Of a stretch of DNA of 64,000 bases, positions 43,475 through 51,799 are shown in pieces. The notes under the pieces were generated by a model, which did no database searches, was not told the origin of the DNA, and was given only the letters and a program-made list of their open reading frames with translations. The stretch is from Streptomyces sp. D2-8 (GTDB taxonomy: Bacteria > Actinomycetota > Actinomycetes > Streptomycetales > Streptomycetaceae), in assembly GCF_023184515.1 (NCBI RefSeq), contig NZ_JAAHBP010000031.1:1-64000 (forward strand), in the 5' to 3' direction. Position 1 is the first letter of the stretch; each line of letters opens with the position of its first letter. A program made the position numbers and the translations under genes.

Positions 43475-44323
43475 TTACTTAGTGCAGGAGTTGGGATCGA
43501 GTTTCTCTTCGACCTTGTCCTCACGTCCGTCCGGCTGGCCGCTCGGGAGGAGCTTGTCGGAGATGCCGTCGATGTAGTAGCCGTGGCTGTAGATGGTCTG
43601 ATAGCCCCGGTCACGCCAGCTGTGCACGGTCCGGTCCCCGTCGCCCTTGTTCCACTCGTAGTCCTCGACGTGGAAGACGGGGTTGACGCGCACGACGCGC
43701 TGATACGGCGTCCAGGTCACGGCGACCTGCCGGCAGGGCGGGATGGTCTTCTCGCTGCGGGTCTCGAACCGGGACTCCTTCTCCCAGCCCCACTCGTACC
43801 CGGCGCTGCCGCCCACGGTGCCGCTGAAGATGCTCTTGGCGAGGGAGAGGCTGATGGTGCCGCCGACGCTCTTCTTCGCGAACGTCTTGGTGCTGTAGCT
43901 GCTGACGAAGGTCTCCTTGTCGTCGGCGGAGCCCTTGTTGCCGATCCAGCGTGACGTGCGGACGGTGTCGCCCTTGATGGACCAGGTCGAGGCCTCGGCG
44001 TACCCGCACCAGCCGCGGAACAGCTCCCACGGCCCGGCGGGCTTCCACAGTCCGAAGACGTCCCGCAGGTACTCGTCCTGGGTCTTGAACTCACCGGTGT
44101 CGACGTTGAGGGCGCCGTAGACGCCGGTCAGGCTCGTCTCCTGACTGCAGAGCCGCTCGATCATCAGATCGGTGTCCCCGGGATCCACACCCCGGATGTT
44201 GGTCGCCCCGGCGGGCCCGGCGGCAGCGGTCCCGGCACCGGTCAGCAGACCGGTTGTAGCGAGGGCGGTGGAGGCGGCAACCAGGCCGCATTTCCTGAGA
44301 GTTGTCTTGCGAATGAGACGCAT
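43475..44323 (-). CDS. Secreted protein resembling aerolysin/ETX-MTX2 pore formers
   Basis: 282 residues. The signal peptide ends GTAAAGPAGA. The middle third has long Ser/Thr-rich amphipathic strands (ETFVSSYSTKTFAKKSVGGT, ISLSLAKSIFSGTVGGSAGYEWG) followed by EKTIPPCRQVAVTWTPYQRV. This order - polar strand, Ser/Thr hairpin, W-x-S/T strand, 'PP' then VxVTW - is that of the ETX/MTX2 membrane-insertion domain. Four cysteines occur (CSQE, WCGYAE, PPCRQ, NSCTK), so disulfides are likely. The call is by pattern only; the target membrane and role are unknown. Confidence 0.6.
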   Translation of the reverse strand: MRLIRKTTLRKCGLVAASTALATTGLLTGAGTAAAGPAGATNIRGVDPGDTDLMIERLCSQETSLTGVYGALNVDTGEFKTQDEYLRDVFGLWKPAGPWELFRGWCGYAEASTWSIKGDTVRTSRWIGNKGSADDKETFVSSYSTKTFAKKSVGGTISLSLAKSIFSGTVGGSAGYEWGWEKESRFETRSEKTIPPCRQVAVTWTPYQRVVRVNPVFHVEDYEWNKGDGDRTVHSWRDRGYQTIYSHGYYIDGISDKLLPSGQPDGREDKVEEKLDPNSCTK

Positions 44324-44448
44324 GGGGGTTGGCTCACTCCTGCTTGCGGTTCTGTGACGGCAGCGAAGATGCCAGAGCAGGGGCAGGAGTTTGCGCTACT
44401 GATGGGTATGACAGGACATCGACAGCTGGGCGAGTGGCATGTCCCTCT

Positions 44449-44712
44449 TTATCGGGTCTCACCCCTGCGGCTTACGGCGATCCGCAGCACGTCACCCAGG
44501 GACTCCACGGCCCTTGTCAGCGCGAAACGCACGGCGCGTTCACCGGCTTTGGGGTCCCCGAGTACGGCTCTGGCTCCCGCGAGCACCTGCTCGGCGGAGG
44601 CGAGTTGAGCGGCCTCGAGGTCATCGGCGAGCCGCGAGATCAGGCTGTCGGGGTTGTCGGAGCTGAGGTAGCAGGGCTTGCCGTCGGCGCCGGTCCAGGG
44701 GAGCAGCCTCAT
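44449..44712 (-). CDS. Small protein of a WhiJ-type cassette
   Basis: 87 residues from ATG 44712, with GGAGG eight bases upstream. It starts MRLLPWTGADGKPCYLSSDN and continues with two charged helices (SLISRLADDLEAAQLASAEQ, ERAVRFALTRAVESLGDVLR). Proteins of this form are common beside DUF397/DUF5753 gene sets in streptomycetes; I recall no established function. Coupled by ATGA to the gene upstream (44709-44712). Confidence 0.78.
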   Translation of the reverse strand: MRLLPWTGADGKPCYLSSDNPDSLISRLADDLEAAQLASAEQVLAGARAVLGDPKAGERAVRFALTRAVESLGDVLRIAVSRRGETR

Positions 44713-44921
44713 GCGTAGACCTCCAGGGCGTGCAGGTAGGGCCGGACGAGGGGGGTGTCCATTTCGAAGGGCTCTGCGTGGGCGGGGCGGCGGACGTACC
44801 CGGGCGGGGGCAGGGTCCGCAGGGCCGGTGCGGTGGCCCGATGGCGCCCTCGGGCGGGCAGCAGAAGCCGTACGAGGGCGAGCAGGAGGGACTCGCAGAG
44901 TTCGGTGATACGCAGGCGCAC
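44709..44921 (-). CDS. Small basic protein upstream, 70 residues
   Basis: Starts at GTG 44921 with GAAGGGA in front. An amphipathic or membrane-associated N-terminal helix (MRLRITELCESLLLALVRLL) is followed by a basic, Pro-rich part (PARGRHRATAPALRTLPPPG) and VRPYLHALEVYA. It is divergent from the XRE regulator gene at 45068 and forms a two-gene unit with the 87-residue gene. Function unknown. Confidence 0.7.
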   Translation of the reverse strand: MRLRITELCESLLLALVRLLLPARGRHRATAPALRTLPPPGYVRRPAHAEPFEMDTPLVRPYLHALEVYA

Positions 44922-45067
44922 GGAAGCGTCCCTTCTCAGGGGGCAGGGGGGAAGACAGGGGGTGACGAGCGGTGATCACCGTTCGTGCCCACATCGTCAC
45001 TGCTTGGTCGTACTCTGCGGAAGAGGCCAGGCGTTGCCTGGGGGCTCAGGCAACGGGGAGGGGTGAC

Positions 45068-45889
45068 GTGGGGGAAATGGTTGACGGGGGCCGGGCGGTC
45101 CTGGGTCGGACGCTGAGGTTTCTGCGAGAGCAGGCGGGCAAGTCGCTCGGGCAGTTGGCAGAGGACACCGGGTACGACAAGAGCTACTTGAGCCGCCTGG
45201 AGTCCGGCGAGCGGCTGTCCAAGCTGGCGGTCATGGAGGACCTGGACAGTTATTACGGGTGCGGTGACCTGCTGGTACGTGAGTGGCGGGACGCCCGCGG
45301 GGAGGTCATCAAGGACAAGTGCAAGGCCTTCATGGGCCTTGAGGCGACGGCGCAGATCATGTGGATGTTCCAACTGCGCGTGCCGGGTCTCCTGCAGACC
45401 GAGGACTACGCCCGAGCGGTGTTGTCAGGGTTGTCTGGCGCCCAGACAACGGCAGGCAACAGTGAGGAAGTCGAGGAGCAGGTGGCCGCGCGGATGGGGC
45501 GGCAGGAGTTGCTCTACCGCGAGTCGGCGCCCGACGTACGCGTAATCCTGGACGAGGTGGCGCTTCGGCGGCCCGTTCCTGAAGCGAAGGTGTGGGCGGA
45601 GCAGTTGTCGCACCTCCTGGACGCGGCCGAGTCGCCGAACGTCGCAATCCAGGTACTGCCCTTCGCGGCCGGGGTGCACGACCTCATGGACAGCCACCTC
45701 TGGCTGTTCTGGCAGCGCACTGGTGATCCAGTCGCATGGACAGAGGGCAACGGCTTCGGCGAGTTGATCAGGGAAGCGGACAAGGTCCTGCGCTTCCGTT
45801 TGTCCTACGATCGCGTCAGGGACGCGGCGCTGACTCCCTCGGAGTCGACGGCGTTCATCAAGCGCCTTCTAGAGGAGTGCAGAGAATGA
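45068..45889 (+). CDS. XRE-family regulator with DUF5753 (WhiJ-like)
   Basis: 273 residues from GTG 45068, about six bases after GGGAGG; the frame is open to 44972 but lacks a ribosome site there. Helix-turn-helix: LRFLREQAGKSLGQLAEDTGYDKSYLSRLESGER. DUF5753 includes MWMFQLRVPGLLQTEDYARAVL, RMGRQELL and NVAIQVLPFAAGVHDLM. Such regulators act with the DUF397 protein encoded next (ATGA overlap) in development and antibiotic control in Streptomyces. A dead relative of the same set lies at 12741-13272. Confidence 0.92.
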   Translation: MGEMVDGGRAVLGRTLRFLREQAGKSLGQLAEDTGYDKSYLSRLESGERLSKLAVMEDLDSYYGCGDLLVREWRDARGEVIKDKCKAFMGLEATAQIMWMFQLRVPGLLQTEDYARAVLSGLSGAQTTAGNSEEVEEQVAARMGRQELLYRESAPDVRVILDEVALRRPVPEAKVWAEQLSHLLDAAESPNVAIQVLPFAAGVHDLMDSHLWLFWQRTGDPVAWTEGNGFGELIREADKVLRFRLSYDRVRDAALTPSESTAFIKRLLEECRE

Positions 45890-46083
45890 ACCGAGCCCCC
45901 GACCTCACTGTCGCCGCGTGGCGCAAGTCGTCCTACAGCGACGGGGGCGGCACAAACTGCCTCGAGCTCGCCGACAACTGCCCCGGCACAGTTCCGGTCC
46001 GCGACAGCAAGCGGCCCGACGGCCCGATACTCGTGTTCGGCGCGAGCCCCTGGGCGTCGTTCCTCACGTACGTCACGAAGTAG
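45886..46083 (+). CDS. DUF397 domain protein, partner of the XRE regulator
   Basis: 65 residues. W-R-KSSYSDGGGTNCLELAD, VPVRDSKRPDGPILVFGASPWASFL is the complete DUF397 pattern. Overlaps the regulator gene by 4 nt. Its last 11 nt overlap the end of the convergent histidine kinase gene (46073). Confidence 0.93.
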   Translation: MNRAPDLTVAAWRKSSYSDGGGTNCLELADNCPGTVPVRDSKRPDGPILVFGASPWASFLTYVTK

Positions 46084-47542
46084 CGGGCAGATCCTCCGGC
46101 GGAGGCACAGCCGCCCCCGGCAGGCGTGTCGTCGCCACCGTGCCGCCGCCCTCGGCGTGGGACAACGACACCTCGCCGCCGGCCTGCTGCACCGTGCGGG
46201 CCACGATCGACAGGCCCAGGCCGGAGCCCGGCAACGCCCGTGCGCTCGGGGAGCGCCAGAAGCGGTCGAAGACGTAGGGGAGTTCGTCGGCGGGGATGCC
46301 CGGCCCGTGGTCGCGGACGGTGAGGACGCCCTCGGCGAGGCGGACCTCGACCGTGCCGCCCTCCGGGCTGAACTTCACCGCGTTGTCCAGGATGTTGACC
46401 ACCGCCCGTTCCAGGGCGGAGGGTTCCGCCCGGACGAACCACGGCTGTACGTCCGCCGTGATCGTGAGCTCCGGGCCCCGCAGCCGGGCCCGCCGCAGCG
46501 CCGACTCGACCGTGTCCTGCCAGGCGACGATCTGCGTCCGGCCCGCGTGCTGGCCGGTGTCCGGGCGGGACAGTTCCTGAAGGTCGCCGATGAGTGCCGC
46601 CAGCTCCGTCATCTGCGCCTTCACCGACGCGAGCAGCGCCTTGCGGTCCGCCTCGGGGATGGGACGGCCCGTCTCCTCGCTGCGTGTGAGGAGTTCGATG
46701 TTGGTGCGGAGGGACGTCAGCGGCGTACGCAACTCGTGGCCCGCGTCCGCGATGAGCTGCTGCTGGAGTTCCCGGGAGCTGGCCAGGGCCGACGTCATCG
46801 AGTTGAAGGAGCGGGACAGGCGAGCCACCTCGTCCTCGCTCGCGTCGTCCACGGGGATGCGGACGTCCAGGTCTTCCGTGCGGGCCACGTGCTCGACGGC
46901 TTCCGTCAGTTTGTCCACCGGGCGCAGGCCCGCCCTGGCGACCGTGAGGCCGGCCGCTCCGGCGCCCACCACTCCGACACCCGAGACCAGCAGGAGAATC
47001 AGCGCCAGTTCGTTGAGCGTGGACTCCGTTCCCTTGAGAGGGACGGCGATGACCAGCGCGTAGTCGGCGGCCACGCCCTGCTGGAACGGGCCGTCCTTCA
47101 CGACGACCGCCGTGGTCAGCACGCGCACCGAGTTGCCGTCGCTGTCCGTGCCGTTGCGCAGTACGGCCGTCCTGGGGTCGGGATTCCTGGCCACTTCCCT
47201 GTCGCCGCTCGTGACCTTGACCTGCGGCATCAGGTTGCTGAAGAGACAGACCCTGCCGTCGGACCCGACCACCTGCGCGTAGGTCTGCGGTCGCGGTGCC
47301 CCGCCGAGGGTGTTCGACGGCTTCTGGGGGCACGTCTTCGTCAACGCGTCGAAATCGTCCGCCTGAATGGTCCGGAACGACGACTTCAGGTCCCCGTCCA
47401 CCTGGTCGTACAACTTCCCCTGCACGATGAACCAGCAGGTCACCGACACCGCCGCCACCGCGAACGCCACCGCCGCCGCCACCAGCAGCGCCAGGCGCGA
47501 CCGGATCGGCAGCGAGCGGAACCGCCGCAGAACCTTGTTCAC
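46073..47542 (-). CDS. cssS: Sensor histidine kinase, CssS-like
   Basis: 489 residues from GTG 47542, overlapping the regulator stop as GTGA. Two membrane helices (about 17-40 and 178-200) bound a 140-residue extracellular sensor with two Cys (TKTCPQ, GRVCLF). HAMP follows, then HisKA with His269 in ADAGHELRTPLTSLR and an HATPase domain (NILDNAVKFSPEGG, DHGPGIP, GSGLGLSIV). With the adjacent regulator and HtrA-type protease it fits the CssRS secretion-stress system described in S. lividans; that identity is from memory and gene order. Confidence 0.85.
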   Translation of the reverse strand: MNKVLRRFRSLPIRSRLALLVAAAVAFAVAAVSVTCWFIVQGKLYDQVDGDLKSSFRTIQADDFDALTKTCPQKPSNTLGGAPRPQTYAQVVGSDGRVCLFSNLMPQVKVTSGDREVARNPDPRTAVLRNGTDSDGNSVRVLTTAVVVKDGPFQQGVAADYALVIAVPLKGTESTLNELALILLLVSGVGVVGAGAAGLTVARAGLRPVDKLTEAVEHVARTEDLDVRIPVDDASEDEVARLSRSFNSMTSALASSRELQQQLIADAGHELRTPLTSLRTNIELLTRSEETGRPIPEADRKALLASVKAQMTELAALIGDLQELSRPDTGQHAGRTQIVAWQDTVESALRRARLRGPELTITADVQPWFVRAEPSALERAVVNILDNAVKFSPEGGTVEVRLAEGVLTVRDHGPGIPADELPYVFDRFWRSPSARALPGSGLGLSIVARTVQQAGGEVSLSHAEGGGTVATTRLPGAAVPPPEDLPATS

Positions 47543-48276
47543 TCCGCGCCGCCCTGCCGCAGCACGTAACCGACACCCCGCACCGTGTGCACCAGCCGCG
47601 GCTCGCCGCCCGCCTCGGTCTTGCGGCGCAGGTACATCACGTACACGTCGAGGGAGTTCGACGACGGCTCGAAGTCGAAGCCCCAGACGGCCTTGAGGAT
47701 CTGCTCCCGGGTGAGGACCTGGCGCGGGTGCGCCAGGAACATCTCCAGGAGCGTGAACTCCGTGCGGGTCAGCTCCACCTGGCGGCCACCCCGCGTGACC
47801 TCCCGCGTCGCGAGATCCATGCGCAGGTCGGCGAAGGTGAGCGCGTCCTCGTCGGCCGGACTGCCCGCGCCCACGGCCGCCGCGTAGGAGCTGCGGCGCA
47901 GCAGCGCGCGGATGCGGGCGAAGAGTTCGTCGAGTTCGAAGGGCTTGACCAGGTAGTCGTCGGCGCCCGCGTCGAGGCCCGTGACGCGGTCGCCGACCGT
48001 GTCACGGGCCGTGAGCATCAGGATCGGCGTGGTGTCGCCCGTGGCGCGGATCCGGCGCGCCGCCGTGAGGCCGTCCATGCGCGGCATCTGGACGTCGAGG
48101 ACGACCAGGTCGGGCCGGTAGGCCGCCGCCTTGTCCAGCGCGTCCGCGCCGTCGACGGCGACCTCGGTCCCGTACCCCTCGAACGCGAGGCTGCGCTGGA
48201 GCGCTTCGCGTACGGCCGGCTCGTCGTCGACGATCAGGATGCGCTGCGGGTCACGGTCGCCGTCTGCGGGGCTCAT
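47539..48276 (-). CDS. cssR: OmpR-family response regulator, CssR-like
   Basis: 245 residues. Receiver domain with D17/D18-region ILIVDDEP, phosphoacceptor D61 (LVVLDVQMPRMDG) and VKPFELDEL. The winged-helix domain ends TRTEFTLLEMFLAHPRQVLTREQ ... SNSLDVYVMYLRRK and HTVRGVGYVLR. Translationally coupled to the kinase gene. It is expected to activate HtrA-like protease genes, of which one lies directly upstream. Confidence 0.88.
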   Translation of the reverse strand: MSPADGDRDPQRILIVDDEPAVREALQRSLAFEGYGTEVAVDGADALDKAAAYRPDLVVLDVQMPRMDGLTAARRIRATGDTTPILMLTARDTVGDRVTGLDAGADDYLVKPFELDELFARIRALLRRSSYAAAVGAGSPADEDALTFADLRMDLATREVTRGGRQVELTRTEFTLLEMFLAHPRQVLTREQILKAVWGFDFEPSSNSLDVYVMYLRRKTEAGGEPRLVHTVRGVGYVLRQGGAE

Positions 48277-48396
48277 GGGTCGGGGGTCCTCGGGGGTGAA
48301 GGGGGACGGGGGTGCTCTGACGCTCTCAGCGTCGCACGCCGGGGGACCGTGACGGGAAGAGCGCCGGCTCGGTGGCGTGCGGTGACGGCAGGCGCG

Positions 48397-48582
48397 TCAG
48401 CTCCGCGCCGTCCGGCGCCGGGCCGCCGCGGTCCGGCTCGTCCGACGGGTCGCCGTGGCCGCCGCCGGCGCCACTTCCGGTGCCCGGCCCGTCGGCGCGT
48501 GCAGTGCGGACGCCACCGCCAGAGCCGGCCCGACCGCCGCCGGGTCCCCGCCCGGCTCCGCGTGCACAACCTGCTGGATCAT
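48397..48582 (-). CDS. Possible small Ala-rich protein, 61 residues
   Basis: ATG 48582 follows a good GAGGAG site nine bases upstream and lies 19 nt after the protease stop. The product begins MIQQVVHAEPGGDPAAVGPA and becomes low-complexity Ala/Arg/Thr (TRRTSRTAAARRRT). The strong ribosome site is the main support; codon statistics of the second half are poor. The rest of 48277-48601 shows nothing else. Confidence 0.4.
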   Translation of the reverse strand: MIQQVVHAEPGGDPAAVGPALAVASALHAPTGRAPEVAPAAATATRRTSRTAAARRRTARS

Positions 48583-48601
48583 CGCCCTGCTCCTCGGGAA
48601 C

Positions 48602-49600
48602 TCAGTCCGTGGAACCGGCCCGCAGCTTCGCGAGGTCGGCCTTGACGGTGTTGATCGGGATGGAGAAGCCCAGGCCCACGCTGCCCGCCGCGGCGGACGA
48701 GGAGGCGCCTGCCGCCGAGTACATCGCGGAGTTGATCCCGATGATGTTGCCGTTCATGTCGATCAGCGCGCCGCCGGAGTTGCCCGGGTTGAGGGACGCG
48801 TCGGTCTGGAGCGCCTTGTACGTCGTGGTGTTCGAGCCGGTGTCGCCGTTGAACTCCCGGCCTCCGAACTCGAACGGCCACTCGCCGCCCTGCTGCCCCT
48901 GCCGCTGCCCCTGGCTCTCGTCCGTGGAGACCGTGACGTCCCGGTCGAGGGCCGAGATGATGCCGCTGGTCACGGTGCCGGACAGCCCCTCGGGCGAGCC
49001 GATCGCGACGACCTCGTCACCGACCTGTACCCCGGCGGAGTCGCCGAGCGTGGCCGCCTTCAGGCCGGCGGCGTTCTCCAGCTTGATCAGCGCGAGGTCC
49101 TTCTTGCTGTCGGTGCCGACGACCTTCGCGGAGTAGGACTTGCCGTCGTTGGTCGTCACCTTGATCTGCGAGGCGCCGGAGATGACGTGGTTGTTGGTGA
49201 TGATCTCGCCGTCGCCCGTGATGATCACGCCGGAGCCGGTGGAGGACCCGGCGCCCGAGTCGGCGCTGATCTCGACGATGCTCGGGCTGACCGCCTTGGC
49301 GACCCCGGAGACCGTGCCCTTCTGGCTGGACGGCACCACGTTGGTGCTGGTGGAGCTGGAGGCGACGGTGTCGTTGCCGGTCAGTTCCTGGATGCCGTAG
49401 GCGGTGCCGCCGCCTATCGCCGCCGCGACGATCGCCACGGCGGCGAGCAGGGCGAGGGGGCCACGGCCGCGCTTCTTCGGATGCGGAGCATGCGCCGGGG
49501 CGTACGCCGGCGGGGGCGGCCACTCGGGGTTCACCGGGGCCTGCTGCTGACCCTCGTAAGGGTTCTCGTACTCGCCACTGCGGTGGAAGCTCTCGGTCAT
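48602..49600 (-). CDS. htrB: Membrane-anchored HtrA-type serine protease
   Basis: 332 residues. A Pro-rich cytoplasmic tail (about 1-45) and one membrane helix (LALLAAVAIVAAAIGGGTA) precede a trypsin-fold protease with catalytic H138 (ITNNHVIS), D168 (KKDLALIKL) and S275 (NPGNSGGALID). The usual C-terminal PDZ domain is missing; the protein ends shortly after GLGFSIPINTVKADL. It probably degrades misfolded exported proteins. Position beside CssRS supports secretion-stress control. Confidence 0.9.
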   Translation of the reverse strand: MTESFHRSGEYENPYEGQQQAPVNPEWPPPPAYAPAHAPHPKKRGRGPLALLAAVAIVAAAIGGGTAYGIQELTGNDTVASSSTSTNVVPSSQKGTVSGVAKAVSPSIVEISADSGAGSSTGSGVIITGDGEIITNNHVISGASQIKVTTNDGKSYSAKVVGTDSKKDLALIKLENAAGLKAATLGDSAGVQVGDEVVAIGSPEGLSGTVTSGIISALDRDVTVSTDESQGQRQGQQGGEWPFEFGGREFNGDTGSNTTTYKALQTDASLNPGNSGGALIDMNGNIIGINSAMYSAAGASSSAAAGSVGLGFSIPINTVKADLAKLRAGSTD

Positions 49601-49697
49601 GGAACCGAGCTTGTCGCCCGACCATGAGAGCTTCCTGAGTGCTCCCTGAGAAGCCCGACAGAACCTCGTATGCCCGATATAAAGACGCGTCCGGGCC

Positions 49698-50720
49698 CTA
49701 CGAGCAGCCGCAGGACTGCCGCGTCACCAGCCGCGACGGGAACACCTTCAGCCGCTCCCGCCGGGCCCCGGCGACCCGCAGTCCGTCGTCGAGGACGAGG
49801 TCGACCGCCGCCCGGGCCATCGCCGGACGGTCGGACGCGACCGTCGTCAGGGGCGGGTCCGCGAGCGCCGCCTCCTTGATGTCGTCGAAGCCGGCCACCG
49901 CCAGCTCGCCGGGGACGTCGATGCGCAGCTCGCGCGCCGCGCGCAGCAGGCCGATCGCCTGGTCGTCGGTGGAGCAGAAGATCGCCGGCGGGCGCTCGGG
50001 GCCGGAGAGGATCTTCAGGGCGGCCTGGTAGGCGTCGTAGCGGTTGTAGAGGGCCTCGAAGAGGCGGCCCTCCGTGGAGATCCCGGCGTCGTCCATCGCG
50101 CGGCGCCAGCCCTCGACGTGGTCGGAGACCGGGTCGCCGACCGCGGGCGTCTCGGCTATGCCGCCCATACAGGCGACGTACTCGTAGCCGTGCTCCAGCA
50201 GGTGCCGGACGGCGAGTTCGGCGCCGCCCAGGTCGTCCGTGGTGACGGCGACGTCGTCGATGGCCTCGGGCCGTTCGTGCAGCAGCACGACCCGGGCGTC
50301 CCAGGCCTCGATCTCGGCGGCGGCCAGGTCGTTGAGCGCGTGGCTGACGAGGATGAGCCCGGAGACCCGCATCCCCAGGAAGGCGCGCAGATAGTGGACC
50401 TCGCGCTCGCCCACGTAGTCCGTGTTGCCGACGAGGACCATCTTTCCGCGCTCGGACGCGGCCTGCTCGACCGCGTGCGCCATCTCCCCGAAGAAGGGCT
50501 GGCGGGCGTCCGGGATGATCAGGCCTATGAGGTCCGTGCGCCGGGACGCCATCGCCTGGGCCACCCGGTCGGGCCGGTACCCCAGTTCCTTGATCGCGGC
50601 GAGGACACGCTCGCGCGTGGCCGGGGCGACCGGCCGGGGTCCGTTGTTGATGACATAGCTGACCACGGCAGTGGAAGTCCCTGCCAGCCGCGCCACATCA
50701 TCCCGAGTCACCTTGGCCAC
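49698..50720 (-). CDS. LacI-family transcriptional regulator
   Basis: 340 residues from GTG 50720. The helix-turn-helix reads VTRDDVARLAGTSTAVVSYVINN, with hinge AIKELGYRPDRVAQAMASRR. The sugar-binding core has IIPDARQPFFGEMAHAVEQ, VVLLHERP and GFDDIKEAALADPPLTT. It ends with two Cys (SCGCS). No sugar transporter or hydrolase gene is adjacent, so the effector is not evident. It lies downstream of glnR on the same strand, 128 nt apart. Confidence 0.93.
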   Translation of the reverse strand: MAKVTRDDVARLAGTSTAVVSYVINNGPRPVAPATRERVLAAIKELGYRPDRVAQAMASRRTDLIGLIIPDARQPFFGEMAHAVEQAASERGKMVLVGNTDYVGEREVHYLRAFLGMRVSGLILVSHALNDLAAAEIEAWDARVVLLHERPEAIDDVAVTTDDLGGAELAVRHLLEHGYEYVACMGGIAETPAVGDPVSDHVEGWRRAMDDAGISTEGRLFEALYNRYDAYQAALKILSGPERPPAIFCSTDDQAIGLLRAARELRIDVPGELAVAGFDDIKEAALADPPLTTVASDRPAMARAAVDLVLDDGLRVAGARRERLKVFPSRLVTRQSCGCS

Positions 50721-50848
50721 GCGCGGAGTCTACGCGGATATACCCGCTCCGGGCAGGGCGTAAAGGAGGTTCCGTACGATATCCCGACCGCCGTCCGGGG
50801 CACCCTGTGCGGGAAGGGATGCCCAGGTCGGCGCCGCATTACGCCTCT

Positions 50849-51628
50849 TCACGCCTCCGCGCGGACCTCGGCGACCTCAGGGGTAACCGGATTGTCCGCG
50901 GTGCCCTGCTTTGCCTTGGCCGCCTTGGCCTTCGCCTCCTCGGCGGCGCGCTCCACCTTCTCCGGCGTAACGAATCGATAACCGACGTTCCGGACGGTGC
51001 CGATGAGTGACTCGTGCTCGGGGCCGAGCTTCGCGCGCAGCCGCCGTACGTGCACGTCGACCGTGCGCGTACCGCCGAAGTAGTCGTAGCCCCAGACCTC
51101 CTGGAGCAGCTGGGCGCGGGTGAAGACGCGGCCGGGGTGCTGCGCGAGGTACTTCAGGAGCTCGAACTCCTTGAAGGTGAGGTCGAGGACGCGGCCCTTG
51201 AGCTTGGCCGAGTACGTCGCCTCGTCGACCGACAGGTCGCCGTTGCGGATCTCCATGGGGGAGTCGTCGCTGACGATCTGCTGCCGCCCCATGGCCAGCC
51301 GAAGCCGCGCCTCGACCTCCGCGGGGCCGGCGGTGTCGAGCAGGACGTCGTCGATGCCCCAGTCCGCGGTGACGGCCGCGAGGCCGCCCTCGGTGACGAC
51401 GAGGACGAGCGGGCAGCCCGGCCCGGTGGAGCGCAGCAGCTGACAGAGGCTGCGGACCTGCGGCAGATCACGCCGGCCGTCGACGAGGATGACGTCGGCG
51501 CCGGGGGTGTCGACGAGTGCGGGGCCCTCCGCGGGGGCCACACGCACGTTGTGCAGGAGCAGGCCGAGGGCGGGGAGCACCTCCGTCGACGGCTGGAGGG
51601 CGTTGGTCAGGAGCAGCAGAGAACTCAT
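50849..51628 (-). CDS. glnR: Nitrogen regulator GlnR
   Basis: 259 residues from ATG 51628 (MSSLLLLTNALQPS), with GAGGAA nine bases upstream. It is an OmpR-type protein with an atypical receiver: D50 is present (VILVDGRRDLP), but the acidic pocket normally formed near residues 7-10 is LLLLTNAL, so it is not phosphorylated in the usual way. R52 and a Thr near 8 match residues reported to hold the GlnR dimer. DNA-binding part: TFKEFELLKYLAQHPGRVFT and GGTRTVDVHVRRLR. No kinase gene is adjacent. Global activator/repressor of ammonium and nitrate genes. The C-terminus is Lys/Ala-rich. Confidence 0.95.
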   Translation of the reverse strand: MSSLLLLTNALQPSTEVLPALGLLLHNVRVAPAEGPALVDTPGADVILVDGRRDLPQVRSLCQLLRSTGPGCPLVLVVTEGGLAAVTADWGIDDVLLDTAGPAEVEARLRLAMGRQQIVSDDSPMEIRNGDLSVDEATYSAKLKGRVLDLTFKEFELLKYLAQHPGRVFTRAQLLQEVWGYDYFGGTRTVDVHVRRLRAKLGPEHESLIGTVRNVGYRFVTPEKVERAAEEAKAKAAKAKQGTADNPVTPEVAEVRAEA

Positions 51629-51799
51629 ATGTCTGGTTCCTCCTCGGTCCCTGCGAGGACGTTTGTTGGCACAGCACCGCTCTGCGATCCCGAAGGCCCG
51701 TACACCTGCGGTTTCCCGCTTCGTATACAACGCTTCCGAAAGCACAAAAGGACCCGGGGGCTACGCTGCCCGAGTCCTCTGCCCAGCAGAATAGCCCAC

